Below, piece after piece: positions 1-8,259 of a stretch of 38,997 bases of DNA; the first letter of the stretch is position 1, and the number at the start of each line of letters is the position of its first letter. The notes under the pieces were generated by a model, which was given only the letters and a program-made list of their open reading frames with translations, was not told where the DNA came from and made no database searches. The stretch is taken from assembly GCA_018065065.1 (NCBI GenBank), contig JAGHTZ010000082.1, positions 1 through 38,997 of the forward strand. The letters are read 5' to 3'. Source of the DNA: Candidatus Equadaptatus faecalis. GTDB taxonomy: Bacteria; Synergistota; Synergistia; Synergistales; Synergistaceae. A program made the translations under genes and the position numbers.

Positions 1-203
1 ACTGTCGGATAAACGTAGAACATATCCGCTTTATGAGCCGTTTCATCCTGTTTGTACATCCAGTTTGAAGCTTTTGAATAATCTGTGGCAGAACTATCGG
101 AAGACGAGGACCCGTCGCACCCTCCGGCAAATATCACTGCCGAAAACAGAGCGATAAGCGCAAGGAAGGTTAAAAACTTTGATTTTGTGTATGATTTGAA
201 CAT
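1..203 (-). CDS. Lipoprotein, DUF3089-like (5' part only)
   Basis: The first 67 codons of a gene that runs off the left edge of the window. The ATG at 203 follows a GGAGG ribosome-binding site. The product starts with a lysine-bearing n-region, a hydrophobic segment (residues about 10-26) and a lipobox ending AGGC, so it should be lipidated on Cys29 and anchored in a membrane. A Ser-rich linker follows, and the visible part ends in ADMFYVYPTV. That block resembles the start of DUF3089 proteins, an alpha/beta-hydrolase-like family in which an FY-hPT motif opens the domain. The assignment rests on this one motif because the catalytic part lies outside the window. It is the last minus-strand gene on this side, placed after the tRNA terminator and probably transcribed alone. 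Confidence 0.6.
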   Translation of the reverse strand, partial: MFKSYTKSKFLTFLALIALFSAVIFAGGCDGSSSSDSSATDYSKASNWMYKQDETAHKADMFYVYPT

Positions 204-243
204 AGCAAGACCGCCTCCAAATTTTTTTTTGCCGTGCGGCGTT

Positions 244-249
244 ATTATA
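244..249 (-). promoter_or_regulatory. Candidate -10 box for the lipoprotein gene
   Basis: TATAAT on the minus strand, about 40 bases ahead of the lipoprotein ATG and downstream of the tRNA-Lys terminator. No convincing -35 hexamer is visible at 16-18 bases, so this is a partial promoter call. Confidence 0.35.
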
Positions 250-323
250 GCATTTCCGAAGGAATTTACAGCATTTTTTTCTTTTTTTAGGTAGTTTGGC
301 TGTTTTTTCAGGAATTTTCGGAA

Positions 324-350
324 AATAAAAAACAGACCTTTCGGTCTGTT
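324..350 (-). terminator. Rho-independent terminator after tRNA-Lys
   Basis: A perfect 7-bp stem (ACAGACC/GGTCTGT) with a GAAA tetraloop as read on the minus strand, followed directly by a run of six T. It closes the Arg-His-Lys tRNA transcript. Confidence 0.9.
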
Positions 351-360
351 GAATTTTCAC

Positions 361-436
361 TGGTGGACTGTGCAGGAATCGAACCTGTAACCCTCTGATT
401 AAGAGTCAGATGCTCTGCCAATTGAGCTAACAGTCC
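361..436 (-). tRNA. tRNA-Lys (anticodon CTT)
   Basis: Cloverleaf on the minus strand: acceptor GGACTGT pairs with ACAGTCC, discriminator A, and CCA is encoded. The D-arm reads GCTC...GAGC, the anticodon stem is TCTGA/TCAGA with loop CTCTTAA (anticodon CTT), and the T-loop is TTCGATT. The T-stem carries one A-C mismatch at its base. It is the third and last tRNA of a three-gene transcript. Confidence 0.95.
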
Positions 437-444
437 AAAAAAAG

Positions 445-523
445 TGGGGTGAGTGAAGGGATTTGAACCCTCAACAACTGGAACCACAATCCAGGACTCT
501 AACCGAATTGAGCTACACTCACC
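445..523 (-). tRNA. tRNA-His (anticodon GTG)
   Basis: Cloverleaf with acceptor GTGAGTG/CACTCAC, anticodon stem CTGGA/TCCAG with loop TTGTGGT (GTG) and T-loop TTCAAAT. The extra 5' G at position -1 opposite discriminator C, typical of histidine tRNA, is present in the DNA, and CCA is encoded. It lies 8 bases from tRNA-Lys and 3 bases from tRNA-Arg, so all three come from one precursor. Confidence 0.95.
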
Positions 524-526
524 ATT

Positions 527-603
<77 letters not shown>

Positions 604-638
604 ACGGGTCTTGCCTTCTTTTGCGAAACACGGTAGTT

Positions 639-666
639 ATTATATCGAAAACTTTTGGTCTGTCAA
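639..666 (-). promoter_or_regulatory. Sigma-70-type promoter of the Arg-His-Lys tRNA unit
   Basis: TTGACA and TATAAT on the minus strand, both perfect consensus, separated by 16 bases. The -10 box ends about 35 bases ahead of tRNA-Arg. Such a strong promoter fits a stable-RNA transcript. Confidence 0.9.
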
Positions 667-705
667 GATTTTTTCTGTTTTATATTTTACGGCGTCTGTC
701 TTTGG

Positions 706-739
706 CAAAAAAAGAGACCCCTTTGCAGAAGTCTCTTTG
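706..739 (-). terminator. Rho-independent terminator after tRNA-Val
   Basis: Minus-strand stem AAGAGAC...GTCTCTT with a 12-base loop followed by a run of T. It separates the tRNA-Val transcript from the next tRNA promoter, 40 bases further on. Confidence 0.8.
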
Positions 740-748
740 TTAATGTCA

Positions 749-823
749 TGGTGGGCGATACAAGGATTGAACTTGTGACCCCCTCCGTGTCAGGGAGGTG
801 CTCTCCCGCTGAGCTAACCGCCC
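749..823 (-). tRNA. tRNA-Val (anticodon GAC)
   Basis: Cloverleaf with acceptor GGGCGGT/ATCGCCC (one G-T pair), discriminator A, encoded CCA, anticodon stem CTCC/GGAG around the GAC anticodon, and T-loop TTCAATC. It is a single-gene transcript with its own promoter upstream and terminator downstream. Confidence 0.95.
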
Positions 824-842
824 ATGGTCTTAACGAGGAAAA

Positions 843-871
843 ATTTTACTCGCCTTTCTATATCTTGTCAA
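843..871 (-). promoter_or_regulatory. Promoter of tRNA-Val
   Basis: TTGACA, a 17-base spacer and TAAAAT on the minus strand, with the -10 box about 20 bases ahead of tRNA-Val. It lies in the short gap after the guaB stop codon. Confidence 0.85.
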
Positions 872-894
872 GGCTTTTTTCAGTTTTCGCGTTT

Positions 895-2373
895 TTATTC
901 CGCGGCGTAGTTCGGCGCTTCTTTCGTTATGACTATGTCGTGCGGATGGCTTTCTTTCATTGACGCTGAGGTTACCTGTACGAACTGCGCGTTTTTGTGG
1001 AGCGCGTCCATATTTTTCGCGCCTACGTAGCCCATTCCCGAGCGTATGCCGCCTACCATCTGATAAACAACCGCAGAGAGCGAGCCTTTTGACGGAACCA
1101 TGCCTTCAATGCCTTCCGGTACAAGTTTGTCTTCCGCCATTCCTTCCTGGAAATAACGGTCTTTGCAGCAGCCTTTCATTGCGCCGAGCGAGCCCATGCC
1201 GCGGTACGTTTTGAAGGAACGGCCTTTGTAGATGACTGTTTCGCCGGGGCTTTCGTTTGTTCCTGCGAACATTGAGCCTATCATAACAACGTCGCCGCCT
1301 GCCGCCAGCGCTTTGACGATGTCGCCAGAGTAGCGTATTCCGCCGTCGGCGATGAGTCTCTTGCCGCGTTTGTGGGCGACTTCCGCAACGTTGAGGACAG
1401 CCGCCACCTGAGGTACGCCTATGCCGGCGACTATGCGTGTCGTGCATATCGACCCCGGTCCTATTCCGACCTTTACAGTTTCCGCACCGGCGTCAAAGAG
1501 GGCTTCCGCCGCTTCTTTTGTCGCTATGTTTCCTGCTATGAGCGGGAAGTCGGGATAGCGTTTGTGGAGCGTTTTTACCATGTCTATGACCATTTTTGAG
1601 TGTCCGTGCGCCGTATCGACGATAATGGTATCGACACCGGCTTTTATAAGCGCGTCTGCCCTGTCTGACGCGTCTTTGCCGACGCCTATCGCCGCCCCGA
1701 TAAGCAGACGTCCCCTGTCGTCTTTCGCCGCGTTCGGAAATTCTTTTGCTTTAAGAATGTCTTTTATCGTTATAAGTCCGGTGAGTTTGCCTTTTTTGTC
1801 AACTATCGGAAGTTTTTCAACTTTCTGGCGCATGAGTATGTCTTTGGCTTCTTTAAGCGTTGTGCCTGCCGGCGCCGTGATGAGGTTTCCTTTTGTCATG
1901 ACTGCCGATATGGGCTGGTCGAGGTTTGTAACGAAGCGGAGGTCGCGGTTTGTGATAATTCCGACAAGCTTAATTTTGTCGTCAACGATCGGGACTCCTG
2001 AAATATGGTAGTGTGCCATGAGCTCAACAGCCTGACGCACCATGTCATCCGGTTTGAGGTAGAACGGGTCTACGATAACGCCGGATTCAGAGCGTTTGAC
2101 TTTGTCAACTTCAGCAGCCTGAAGCTCTATCGGAAGATTGCGGTGCAGTATTCCTATTCCGCCTTCACGCGCAAGAGCTATCGCAAGCTGTGCTTCGGTG
2201 ACGGTATCCATGGCGGCGCTGCAGATAGGAACGTTGAGTTTTATCTGCGGAGTGAGCCACGTCGTTAAATCTGCGTCGCCGGGAAGCGTTTCGCTGTACG
2301 CAGGGACAAGAAGTACGTCGTCAAAGGTAAAGCCGCTGTAGTCCACAAATTTTTTCGATGCTGTTTTTGCCAT
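895..2373 (-). CDS. guaB: Inosine-5'-monophosphate dehydrogenase
   Basis: GuaB oxidises IMP to XMP with NAD+, the committed step to GMP, in the cytosol. The 492 residues match the usual bacterial length. The N-terminal barrel half comes first, then two CBS domains (about residues 101-155 and 160-212), and then the second barrel half with the catalytic loop GPGSICTTR (Cys310). The GG...IGS phosphate-binding stretch is at about 356-367 and the mobile flap is around 400-445. The ATG has a GGAGG site 8 bases ahead. It starts 23 bases after the ispDF stop and is probably the last gene of ybaB-recR-ispDF-guaB. The call is certain from the complete set of motifs. Confidence 0.98.
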   Translation of the reverse strand: MAKTASKKFVDYSGFTFDDVLLVPAYSETLPGDADLTTWLTPQIKLNVPICSAAMDTVTEAQLAIALAREGGIGILHRNLPIELQAAEVDKVKRSESGVIVDPFYLKPDDMVRQAVELMAHYHISGVPIVDDKIKLVGIITNRDLRFVTNLDQPISAVMTKGNLITAPAGTTLKEAKDILMRQKVEKLPIVDKKGKLTGLITIKDILKAKEFPNAAKDDRGRLLIGAAIGVGKDASDRADALIKAGVDTIIVDTAHGHSKMVIDMVKTLHKRYPDFPLIAGNIATKEAAEALFDAGAETVKVGIGPGSICTTRIVAGIGVPQVAAVLNVAEVAHKRGKRLIADGGIRYSGDIVKALAAGGDVVMIGSMFAGTNESPGETVIYKGRSFKTYRGMGSLGAMKGCCKDRYFQEGMAEDKLVPEGIEGMVPSKGSLSAVVYQMVGGIRSGMGYVGAKNMDALHKNAQFVQVTSASMKESHPHDIVITKEAPNYAAE

Positions 2374-2396
2374 TTTCAGACCTCCGTTTGTTTGAA

Positions 2397-3566
2397 TTAT
2401 TTATGATTTTGCTGCATATTTATTCTTGAAAGCGTTGCAACAGCGTGGCATTTCATACATTCGCAGCGCCCCACCGAGCCGCATTTTTCGCCTGATTTCA
2501 CTTTCAGGCTGAAATTGGGGGTGCCGTCTTCGGCTATGCTGCGCCCGAGGTTTCGTGTTAATTTATCTATAATACCACCAAGTTTTGGAATCTGCGCATT
2601 CAATGTTGCGTCCACCCATTCAATTTTCCAGCCCTTTTCACGAACAAGCTTTACGACCTTTTCGAGCAGTTTCATGCTGTCGGCGTCTTTGTACGTGCTG
2701 TCGGACGCAGGGAACAGCGTTCCTATGTCGGGAAGACCTGCGGCGCCGAGAAGCGCGTCCATAACCGTGTGGGCAATCACGTCGGCATCTGAATGTCCGT
2801 CAAGTCCGACCGGCGAGTTTTCTATTTCAACTCCGGCAAGTATCAGCCTGCGCCCTTTTACAAGCGGGTGAACGTCAAAGCCGTGTCCCGTGCGCACTTC
2901 TTTGCCCGCCGCAACCATACAGGAGGCATTCATCCAGTCATAAGGGGTTGTGATTTTGAAATTGATTTCTTCGCCCTGTACACGCGAAACGGCGTAACCT
3001 GCCTCAATCCATGTCGCAGCTTCGTCCGCTGCGATTTTTCCCGTTTCGGCAAGTTTAAGCAGTTTTTCGCGCTCAAACGCCTGAGGCGTCTGCGTTCTGA
3101 AATATTTTGCCCTGTCGGCGGGGGCGATTTTTTCCCCGTCAATAAACTTTATCGAATCGACGACCGGCAGCAGCGGAATGGCAGCTCCCGATTTTTCTGT
3201 CTCTTCCATAAGCCTGATACAAAGCTCTTTGGTGAGGAACGGACGCGCTGCGTCGTGTATCAGAACGTATTTTCCGCTGCAGGCTCTGAGCCCGTTCAGC
3301 ACCGACTGAGATCTTTCGGCGCCTGCGAGGGCGGTTTTCACTCCGCTTTTTGCGGAAAGCTCGGCGGCAAGTCCGCTCATTTCCGGAGAAAGTACCACGA
3401 CTATTTCGGATATTTTTCCGCTGTCCAGCAGCTCTTCGGCAACAGCAAACGACCACTGCCAGACGGGTATTCCCCCGAGCAGCCTGAACTGCTTGGCTTC
3501 CCCGCCGAGCCTGCTTCCGTGCCCGCCGGCGGCTATGATAAACGACCATTCAGCGTTTTTCATCAT
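2397..3566 (-). CDS. ispDF: Bifunctional IspD/IspF of the MEP isoprenoid pathway
   Basis: One 389-residue chain carries two enzymes. Residues 1 to about 225 are the 2-C-methyl-D-erythritol 4-phosphate cytidylyltransferase (nucleotide-binding [13 protein letters not shown] at 14-26, HDAARPF at 104-110). Residues about 226-389 are the 2,4-cyclodiphosphate synthase (GHGFDVHP with zinc ligands Asp231 and His233; His266 is the likely third ligand). Fused IspDF is a known arrangement in several phyla. The ATG overlaps the recR stop (ATGA), so translation is coupled. Odd feature: the end of the IspF part, usually GRGEGI-A-A, reads [12 protein letters not shown], with Cys at 362, 368, 370 and 373, followed by an extra polar tail. 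Confidence 0.96.
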   Translation of the reverse strand: MMKNAEWSFIIAAGGHGSRLGGEAKQFRLLGGIPVWQWSFAVAEELLDSGKISEIVVVLSPEMSGLAAELSAKSGVKTALAGAERSQSVLNGLRACSGKYVLIHDAARPFLTKELCIRLMEETEKSGAAIPLLPVVDSIKFIDGEKIAPADRAKYFRTQTPQAFEREKLLKLAETGKIAADEAATWIEAGYAVSRVQGEEINFKITTPYDWMNASCMVAAGKEVRTGHGFDVHPLVKGRRLILAGVEIENSPVGLDGHSDADVIAHTVMDALLGAAGLPDIGTLFPASDSTYKDADSMKLLEKVVKLVREKGWKIEWVDATLNAQIPKLGGIIDKLTRNLGRSIAEDGTPNFSLKVKSGEKCGSVGRCECMKCHAVATLSRINMQQNHK

Positions 3567-4171
3567 AAATCCTCTGTCATTTCCCTGCGCGATTCAAGTG
3601 CCAGATGAAGCGTAACTCTGTCTGCAAAGCCGATGCTGCCACCTACCGGAAGTCCGTAGGAAAGGCGCGAGATTTTAACTTTAACGCCTTTCAGAGCGTT
3701 CTGTACGGTGTAAGCGGTCATATCTCCCTCTATGCGCGGAGTTGTCGCCAAAATCAGCTCTTCAGCGCCGAGAGTTTCAATTCTGTTTTTCAGTTTTTCA
3801 AGGCTTTCGGGAGGTATTTCCTGTCCGTCAAGCGGCGAACAGCGTCCGCCGAGTACGTGATAAAGCCCGTTGTATATTCCCGACTGCTCTATTGCGGCGC
3901 AGTCTTCGTCTGTTTCCACAACGCATATTGTCTTTCTGTTGCGCATAGGGTCGGAGCACACAGGACACGGGTCCGTGTCGGTTATGCTTCCGCACTGCGA
4001 GCAGTGGTGCACAAGCTCCGCGAGCTGCCTTGTCGATTCGGCAAATTCTATTACCCATGACGGATTCTGTTCAAGCAGATAAAACACCATGCGTCTGGCG
4101 GTCTTTTCACCGATTCCGGGCAGTGCGCTCCAAAGCTTTATTAATTTTTGTACCGATGACGGAAGAGCCAA
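3563..4171 (-). CDS. recR: Recombination protein RecR
   Basis: RecR works with RecO (and RecF) to load RecA on gapped DNA. The 202 residues show the N-terminal helix-hairpin-helix (LPGIGEKTARR at about 18-28), the four-cysteine zinc finger (HHCSQCGS...CPVC, about 54-73), and a Toprim domain (VVETDED near 84; LATTPRIEGDMTAYT). The start is TTG at 4171, chosen because GAGG lies 6 bases ahead and the frame begins MALPSSVQKL as in other RecR proteins. It follows ybaB by 9 bases, the common ybaB-recR pair, although dnaX, which often precedes them, is absent here. Confidence 0.97.
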   Translation of the reverse strand: MALPSSVQKLIKLWSALPGIGEKTARRMVFYLLEQNPSWVIEFAESTRQLAELVHHCSQCGSITDTDPCPVCSDPMRNRKTICVVETDEDCAAIEQSGIYNGLYHVLGGRCSPLDGQEIPPESLEKLKNRIETLGAEELILATTPRIEGDMTAYTVQNALKGVKVKISRLSYGLPVGGSIGFADRVTLHLALESRREMTEDL

Positions 4172-4180
4172 GGCCTGCCT

Positions 4181-4492
4181 CTACATAAGCCCGGGGAAAC
4201 CGCCGAGTCCGCCTGTCAGTGCGCCCATTTTTGAAGCCGCGGCTTCTTTGCTTTTGTTCAGTGCGTCCTTTACGGCGCTGAGAATAAGGTCTTCAAGCAT
4301 TTCAACGTCTTCAGGGTCAACAACATCTTTTGAAATTGAAATCGCGACAAGATCGCCCTGTCCGTTGACAGCTGCCTTGACTGCCCCGCCTCCGGCGCTT
4401 CCCTCAACCCTGATTTTCGCAAGCTCCTCCTGTGCGCGGACAAGTCCTGCCTGCATTTTCTGAGCCTGCTGCATAAGCTTGTTCATATTCAT
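4181..4492 (-). CDS. ybaB: YbaB/EbfC nucleoid-associated protein
   Basis: A small (103 aa) DNA-binding protein of the YbaB/EbfC family, a dimer thought to bind nucleoid DNA and often linked with recR. The sequence begins MNMNKLMQQAQKMQ and has the family's charged helix followed by the EGSAGGGAVKA strand and a Gly/Met-rich tail. The ATG at 4492 is preferred because AAAGGG sits 8 bases ahead. The reading frame is open further upstream, but that extension has no ribosome-binding site and falls in a degenerate repeat. Confidence 0.93.
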   Translation of the reverse strand: MNMNKLMQQAQKMQAGLVRAQEELAKIRVEGSAGGGAVKAAVNGQGDLVAISISKDVVDPEDVEMLEDLILSAVKDALNKSKEAAASKMGALTGGLGGFPGLM

Positions 4493-4510
4493 TAAGAACA
4501 CCCTTTCGTT

Positions 4511-4643
4511 TGTTATTCGCTGTATTCTGTTCGCTGCGCTCACGCTGTTGGCTGTATTCTCCCTGCGGTCGTCAGCCGTCAGCCATATTCTCCCTGCGGT
4601 CGATATTCCCTACGGTCATCAGCTGTCAGCGGCGCAAAGCGCC
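4511..4643 (-). repeat. Degenerate tandem repeat between glycosyltransferase and ybaB
   Basis: On the plus strand the words GCTGTATTCT, CCCTGCGGTCG, GTCAGCCGTCAGCC and ATATTCCC-ACGGTC recur in three or four imperfect copies of roughly 30 bases. The block ends in a small GGCGC-AAA-GCGCC hairpin at 4631-4643. No T-run follows the hairpin on the minus strand, so it is not an obvious terminator. No gene is seen in this 155-base gap. Confidence 0.6.
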
Positions 4644-4648
4644 AATAT

Positions 4649-6373
4649 TTACTGTTTGTAATTGTCCAAGCGTACCTTTGTCATTAAAACACGGAACACG
4701 AACACTGGCAGACCGAGCAGGCGTTTCCAGCGCCAGGGCTCCTGTATCGTTCTGTAGAGCCATTCAAGCTTCAGCTTCTGCCACGCTTCCGGCGCGCGTT
4801 TAAGATTGCCGGATATAACATCCATACTTCCGCCTATTCCCATACCGGCAACCGCCCCTGTTTCGGAGAGATGCTCCGTAAGCCAATACTCCTGTTTCGG
4901 CACTCCGAGACCGACAAAAAGTATGTCCGCGCCGCTGTTTTTGATGGTGCTGCAGATCACCGGCGTTTCGTCGTCGCTGAAATATCCGTCTCGGCAGCCT
5001 GCTACGGTCAGTCCTTCATATTTGTTTTTCAAAACGTCTGCCGCCGCTTCCGCGACTCCGGGTTTTCCGCCGAAGAAATAAACCTTCCAGCCGCTGCACG
5101 CAGCCAGTTCGCAGAGATGTTCCACAAATTCACAGCCCGGAAGCCTTTCCTGTATCGGCATACCGAGCAGGCTGAAAGCAGAGATAAGCCCTGCGCCGTC
5201 AGGCAGCACAAGTCCTGCGTTGGCACAGGCATTTCTGTAACATCTGTCATTTCTGCTTCTGAGGGCAGCAAGAGCGTCCGGTGTAATTATCACGTGTGCA
5301 CTTCTTTCCGAAGTAATCCAATGCTGCACCCTGCCGAGCGCGTAGTTCAGCGAAACGTTGTCAACCGATATGCCCCAAAGGCAGGGACGGCGCGTTGTTT
5401 CCGCGCTTTTCTGTTTCTTAAATTTGAAAAGCACCACCGAAGCGGCAAATATTGCAAACACGACGCCCAGCGCCACAAAGAACGCGTTTTTGTGCAGCGT
5501 GTTATACACGAGAAGGCATGCGGTTGACGCACAAATAAAGGCAAAGGCGTGAAGCGCCTCAGCATGATTTATTCCGCGTCCGATAAGTTTTCTGTAGATT
5601 ATGCAGCTTCCCCCGGGATAGCGCGAGAAAAGCGCGGTGATAAGGCTGACGGTTATCTCAAGGGCAGGAAGCAGCAGCATTCCGGCTGTTATCGAAATCA
5701 CGGAATAGGTGGCTATGCCTCTGCTGATTGCAAAAACTATAACTCCCGCGACCAAGGTGCCCCAGAAAGCGCTCAAAGGCTCTGTCAGCCTGCGGTATGC
5801 GTTGAGGTGCCTGCTCCAGAAAACAAGCAGGAATATTATCCCCATTATGCACATCTGGGTTATGTCCTGAATATGCTGAGGGGCGGTGATGATAACGACG
5901 GAAATCAAGCCCCATATCAGGGCAAGAAACAGTCCGCACATTCCGGGTATTTCGTCAATTTCCTGAAAAAACAGCGGCATAACGCCCACCCATGCGGTAC
6001 AGATAAGGATTGAAGTTATGTTTGAAAGATAAAGAAATTCCCCGTTCTGAGCCTCTATGAACGCAATGCGCGGTCCGAACACAGCAAATGCAAAGCCCGT
6101 CAGGAAATACAGAAAGCGCAGCCAGCGTTTGTTTGTAACCTTCTGGCAGAAGCCTATGCAGCCGGAAACTGCCGAAGCGGCAATCGTCACCCTGAGCAGA
6201 GGGTTGGGCGTCCATATTCCGAAAAGCGCCCATATTCCTATAAGGGTAATGTCTTTCAGGTAATAATACTGGTCGGGATCAAGATATTTTCTGAAAAATT
6301 TCTGTGCGGCGGAACATGCGAGGGCAACCGCAAAAACAGCGAGCGTCATCTGAAGATACGGTATGTTTGCCAT
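4649..6373 (-). CDS. Fused degenerate WecA-like membrane domain + WecG/TagA/CpsF glycosyltransferase
   Basis: A 574-residue protein in two parts. Residues 1 to about 320 form roughly ten membrane segments and keep the outline of a WecA/MraY (GT4) phosphosugar transferase. A block at 135-150 (QEIDEIPGMCGL) matches the NLxDGxDGL region, and 233-273 matches the family's loop before the last helices. The catalytic residues are gone, however: no DD pair, no HLHH (here IIYRKL), and the loop Asp replaced (LPALE). Residues about 330-574 are a complete WecG/TagA/CpsF domain (GT26) with ITPD (Thr364) and LVLPDGAGL (Asp392), GVPKQE near 490-495 and a Trp/Arg-rich tail. Inferred role: glycosyl transfer to a polyprenyl-linked intermediate at the inner membrane for a surface polysaccharide. 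It starts after GGAGG and appears to be in its own unit behind the serS terminator. Confidence 0.85.
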   Translation of the reverse strand: MANIPYLQMTLAVFAVALACSAAQKFFRKYLDPDQYYYLKDITLIGIWALFGIWTPNPLLRVTIAASAVSGCIGFCQKVTNKRWLRFLYFLTGFAFAVFGPRIAFIEAQNGEFLYLSNITSILICTAWVGVMPLFFQEIDEIPGMCGLFLALIWGLISVVIITAPQHIQDITQMCIMGIIFLLVFWSRHLNAYRRLTEPLSAFWGTLVAGVIVFAISRGIATYSVISITAGMLLLPALEITVSLITALFSRYPGGSCIIYRKLIGRGINHAEALHAFAFICASTACLLVYNTLHKNAFFVALGVVFAIFAASVVLFKFKKQKSAETTRRPCLWGISVDNVSLNYALGRVQHWITSERSAHVIITPDALAALRSRNDRCYRNACANAGLVLPDGAGLISAFSLLGMPIQERLPGCEFVEHLCELAACSGWKVYFFGGKPGVAEAAADVLKNKYEGLTVAGCRDGYFSDDETPVICSTIKNSGADILFVGLGVPKQEYWLTEHLSETGAVAGMGIGGSMDVISGNLKRAPEAWQKLKLEWLYRTIQEPWRWKRLLGLPVFVFRVLMTKVRLDNYKQ

Positions 6374-6423
6374 GCGTTCAGCCCTCCAAATCCTTTTATA
6401 TATGTTACCATAGTTTGCAGGAT

Positions 6424-6461
6424 TTTAAAAAAGAAACCGGAAGGATTTTCCGGTTTCTTTT
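6424..6461 (-). terminator. Rho-independent terminator after serS
   Basis: Minus-strand stem GAAACCGGAA...TTCCGGTTTC (10 perfect base pairs, 4-base loop) followed by six T. It begins 16 bases after the serS stop and ends the uvrC-rib-serS unit. The flanking A/T runs mean it could also work weakly in the other direction. Confidence 0.92.
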
Positions 6462-6476
6462 CATATTTGCAGATTA

Positions 6477-7748
6477 TCAGCCGATTTTTTCAAGCCCGCC
6501 GAGATACGGACGGAGTGCTTCCGGAATTGTAACGGAGCCGTCCTCGTTCTGGCAGTTTTCGACAACTGCGATCAGGGTTCTGCCTATCGCCAGTCCCGAG
6601 CCGTTGAGCGTGTGGACAAACTGCGGTTTTCCGCCGTCTGCCGGTCTGTATCTGAGTCCCATGCGGCGTGCCTGGAAATCTTCGCAGTTGCTGCACGAGC
6701 TGATTTCTCTGTAGCAGTTTTGGAACGGGAGCCACACTTCAAGGTCGTAGGTTTTTGCGGCGCCGAAGCCCATGTCGCCCGACGAGAGGCAGACAACCCT
6801 GTACGGCAGTCCGAGTACCTGAAGCACTTCTTCCGCACAGTTGGTAAGGTGCTCAAGTTCATCGTAGCTTTTCTCAGGGGTGCTGAGCTTCACCATTTCG
6901 ACCTTGTCAAACTGGTGCTGACGGAGCATGCCCTTCATATCGCGTCCGTAGCTTCCCGCTTCTCTGCGGAAGCAGGGCGTGTACGCCGTAAAGTACATCG
7001 GAAGGTCTTTTTCGGCAAGGATTTCGCCTGAGTGCATGTTCGTAAGGGGCACTTCCGCCGTTGGAATAAGCCAAAGGTCGTCGTTTGCGCAGCGGTAAAG
7101 GTCTTCCGTGAATTTCGGGAGCTGCCCTGTGCCTGTCATTGTTTTTGAATTGACGAGCACCGGCGGCATGATTTCCGTAAAGCCGTGTTTCGTCGTATGA
7201 AGGTCAAGCATGAAATTCATGAGGGCGCGTTCGAGACGGGCGCCTTCTTTTTTAAGGATTGTGAAGCGGCTTTCCGCAAGCTTTACGCCTCTTTCAAAAT
7301 CCATAATTCCAAGCGTCTCGCCAATTTCCCAATGGGCTTTCGGCGTGAAGCTGAATTCTCTCGGCGTGCCCCAGCGGCGGATTTCAACGTTGTCGTTTTC
7401 GTCTTTACCGACAGGAACTGAACTGTGCACCTTGTTCGGAATTGAAAGAGCCATATTGTCCAGTTCAGCCTGAATTTCAGCCGTTTTAGCGTCAAGTTCG
7501 CTTATTCTGTCGCCGAGCTGACGCATCTCTTCCATAAGCGCGTCGGCATTTTCGCCGTTCTTTTTGAGCACGCCGACCTGTTTTGCGCCGGCGTTGCGTT
7601 TTTCTTTCAGTTTTTCAACTTCAAGAAGCGCGGATTTTCTCTTTTCGTCAAGCTTGAGAAGCTCGTCAAGAGGGAAAGAGTTGTTTCTGTTTTTAAGCAT
7701 CTGCGCGACTTCTTCGGGATTTTCGCGCACCCATTTCAAATCAAGCAT
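6477..7748 (-). CDS. serS: Seryl-tRNA synthetase
   Basis: Charges tRNA-Ser (and tRNA-Sec) with serine in the cytosol. The 423 residues have the N-terminal antiparallel coiled-coil arm (about 25-105, Lys/Glu-rich) and the class II core. Motif 2 is near [21 protein letters not shown] (about 258-278) and motif 3 is [20 protein letters not shown] near the C-terminus. The start codon overlaps the ribH stop by one base (TAATG), so it is translated from the riboflavin operon message. A strong terminator follows. Confidence 0.98.
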   Translation of the reverse strand: MLDLKWVRENPEEVAQMLKNRNNSFPLDELLKLDEKRKSALLEVEKLKEKRNAGAKQVGVLKKNGENADALMEEMRQLGDRISELDAKTAEIQAELDNMALSIPNKVHSSVPVGKDENDNVEIRRWGTPREFSFTPKAHWEIGETLGIMDFERGVKLAESRFTILKKEGARLERALMNFMLDLHTTKHGFTEIMPPVLVNSKTMTGTGQLPKFTEDLYRCANDDLWLIPTAEVPLTNMHSGEILAEKDLPMYFTAYTPCFRREAGSYGRDMKGMLRQHQFDKVEMVKLSTPEKSYDELEHLTNCAEEVLQVLGLPYRVVCLSSGDMGFGAAKTYDLEVWLPFQNCYREISSCSNCEDFQARRMGLRYRPADGGKPQFVHTLNGSGLAIGRTLIAVVENCQNEDGSVTIPEALRPYLGGLEKIG

Positions 7749-8230
7749 TATTCTTCGTCTGCTCCGTTTCTTATATTTGCAAGCAGATTGGCAGCTTCAA
7801 GAGCCGCCAAAGCCGCATCTGCGCCTTTGTTGCCCGCTTTAACGCCTGCGCGTTCGATTGCCTGGTCAAGTGTGTCGCAGGTAAGGATTCCGAACGCGAC
7901 AGGCACTCTCTGTTCGAGCGAGATCATTGCAAGACCCTTTGCCGCTTCCGAGGCTACATAGACGTCATGCGACGTATCGCCCTTGATAACGGCGCCGACC
8001 GAGATTATTGCATCGTATTTACCGCTGAGAGCTATTTCCTTTGCGGTAAGCGGCTGTTCCCATGCGCCCGGGACCCAGAAAAGATCAATGTCCTGATGGC
8101 GCACGTCATGGCGCAGAAGAGCGTCCTTTGCGCCGTCGATAAGCTTTGATGTGATGAATTCGTTGAAACGGGACGCCACTATTGCAAAACGCAGTCCTGT
8201 TCCGATCATGTTGCCCTGATAAATTTTCAT
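7748..8230 (-). CDS. ribH: 6,7-dimethyl-8-ribityllumazine synthase
   Basis: RibH condenses 5-amino-6-ribitylaminouracil with 3,4-dihydroxy-2-butanone 4-phosphate to give lumazine, the penultimate step of riboflavin synthesis. The 160 residues carry the family landmarks: ASRFNEFIT near the start, WVPGAWEQP (pyrimidine site), [14 protein letters not shown] with the catalytic His, and PVAFGILT. The ATG has GGGAG 7 bases ahead. It is the last rib gene, between ribBA (29-base gap) and serS (one-base overlap). Confidence 0.97.
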   Translation of the reverse strand: MKIYQGNMIGTGLRFAIVASRFNEFITSKLIDGAKDALLRHDVRHQDIDLFWVPGAWEQPLTAKEIALSGKYDAIISVGAVIKGDTSHDVYVASEAAKGLAMISLEQRVPVAFGILTCDTLDQAIERAGVKAGNKGADAALAALEAANLLANIRNGADEE

Positions 8231-8259
8231 GTAATCACTCCCTGCGGATTTTATTTGAC

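Noticed and set aside
94-360. 88-codon minus-strand frame near the left edge
   Set aside because: It runs through the tRNA terminator and is out of frame with the lipoprotein signal peptide and lipobox, which have the good ribosome site.
2793-3608. 271-codon plus-strand frame opposite ispDF
   Set aside because: It is the antisense shadow of ispDF, whose protein motifs are unmistakable; residue mix is biased as expected for an opposite-strand frame.
4631-4643. Terminator after the glycosyltransferase
   Set aside because: The GGCGC-AAA-GCGCC stem is short and has no T-run on the minus strand.
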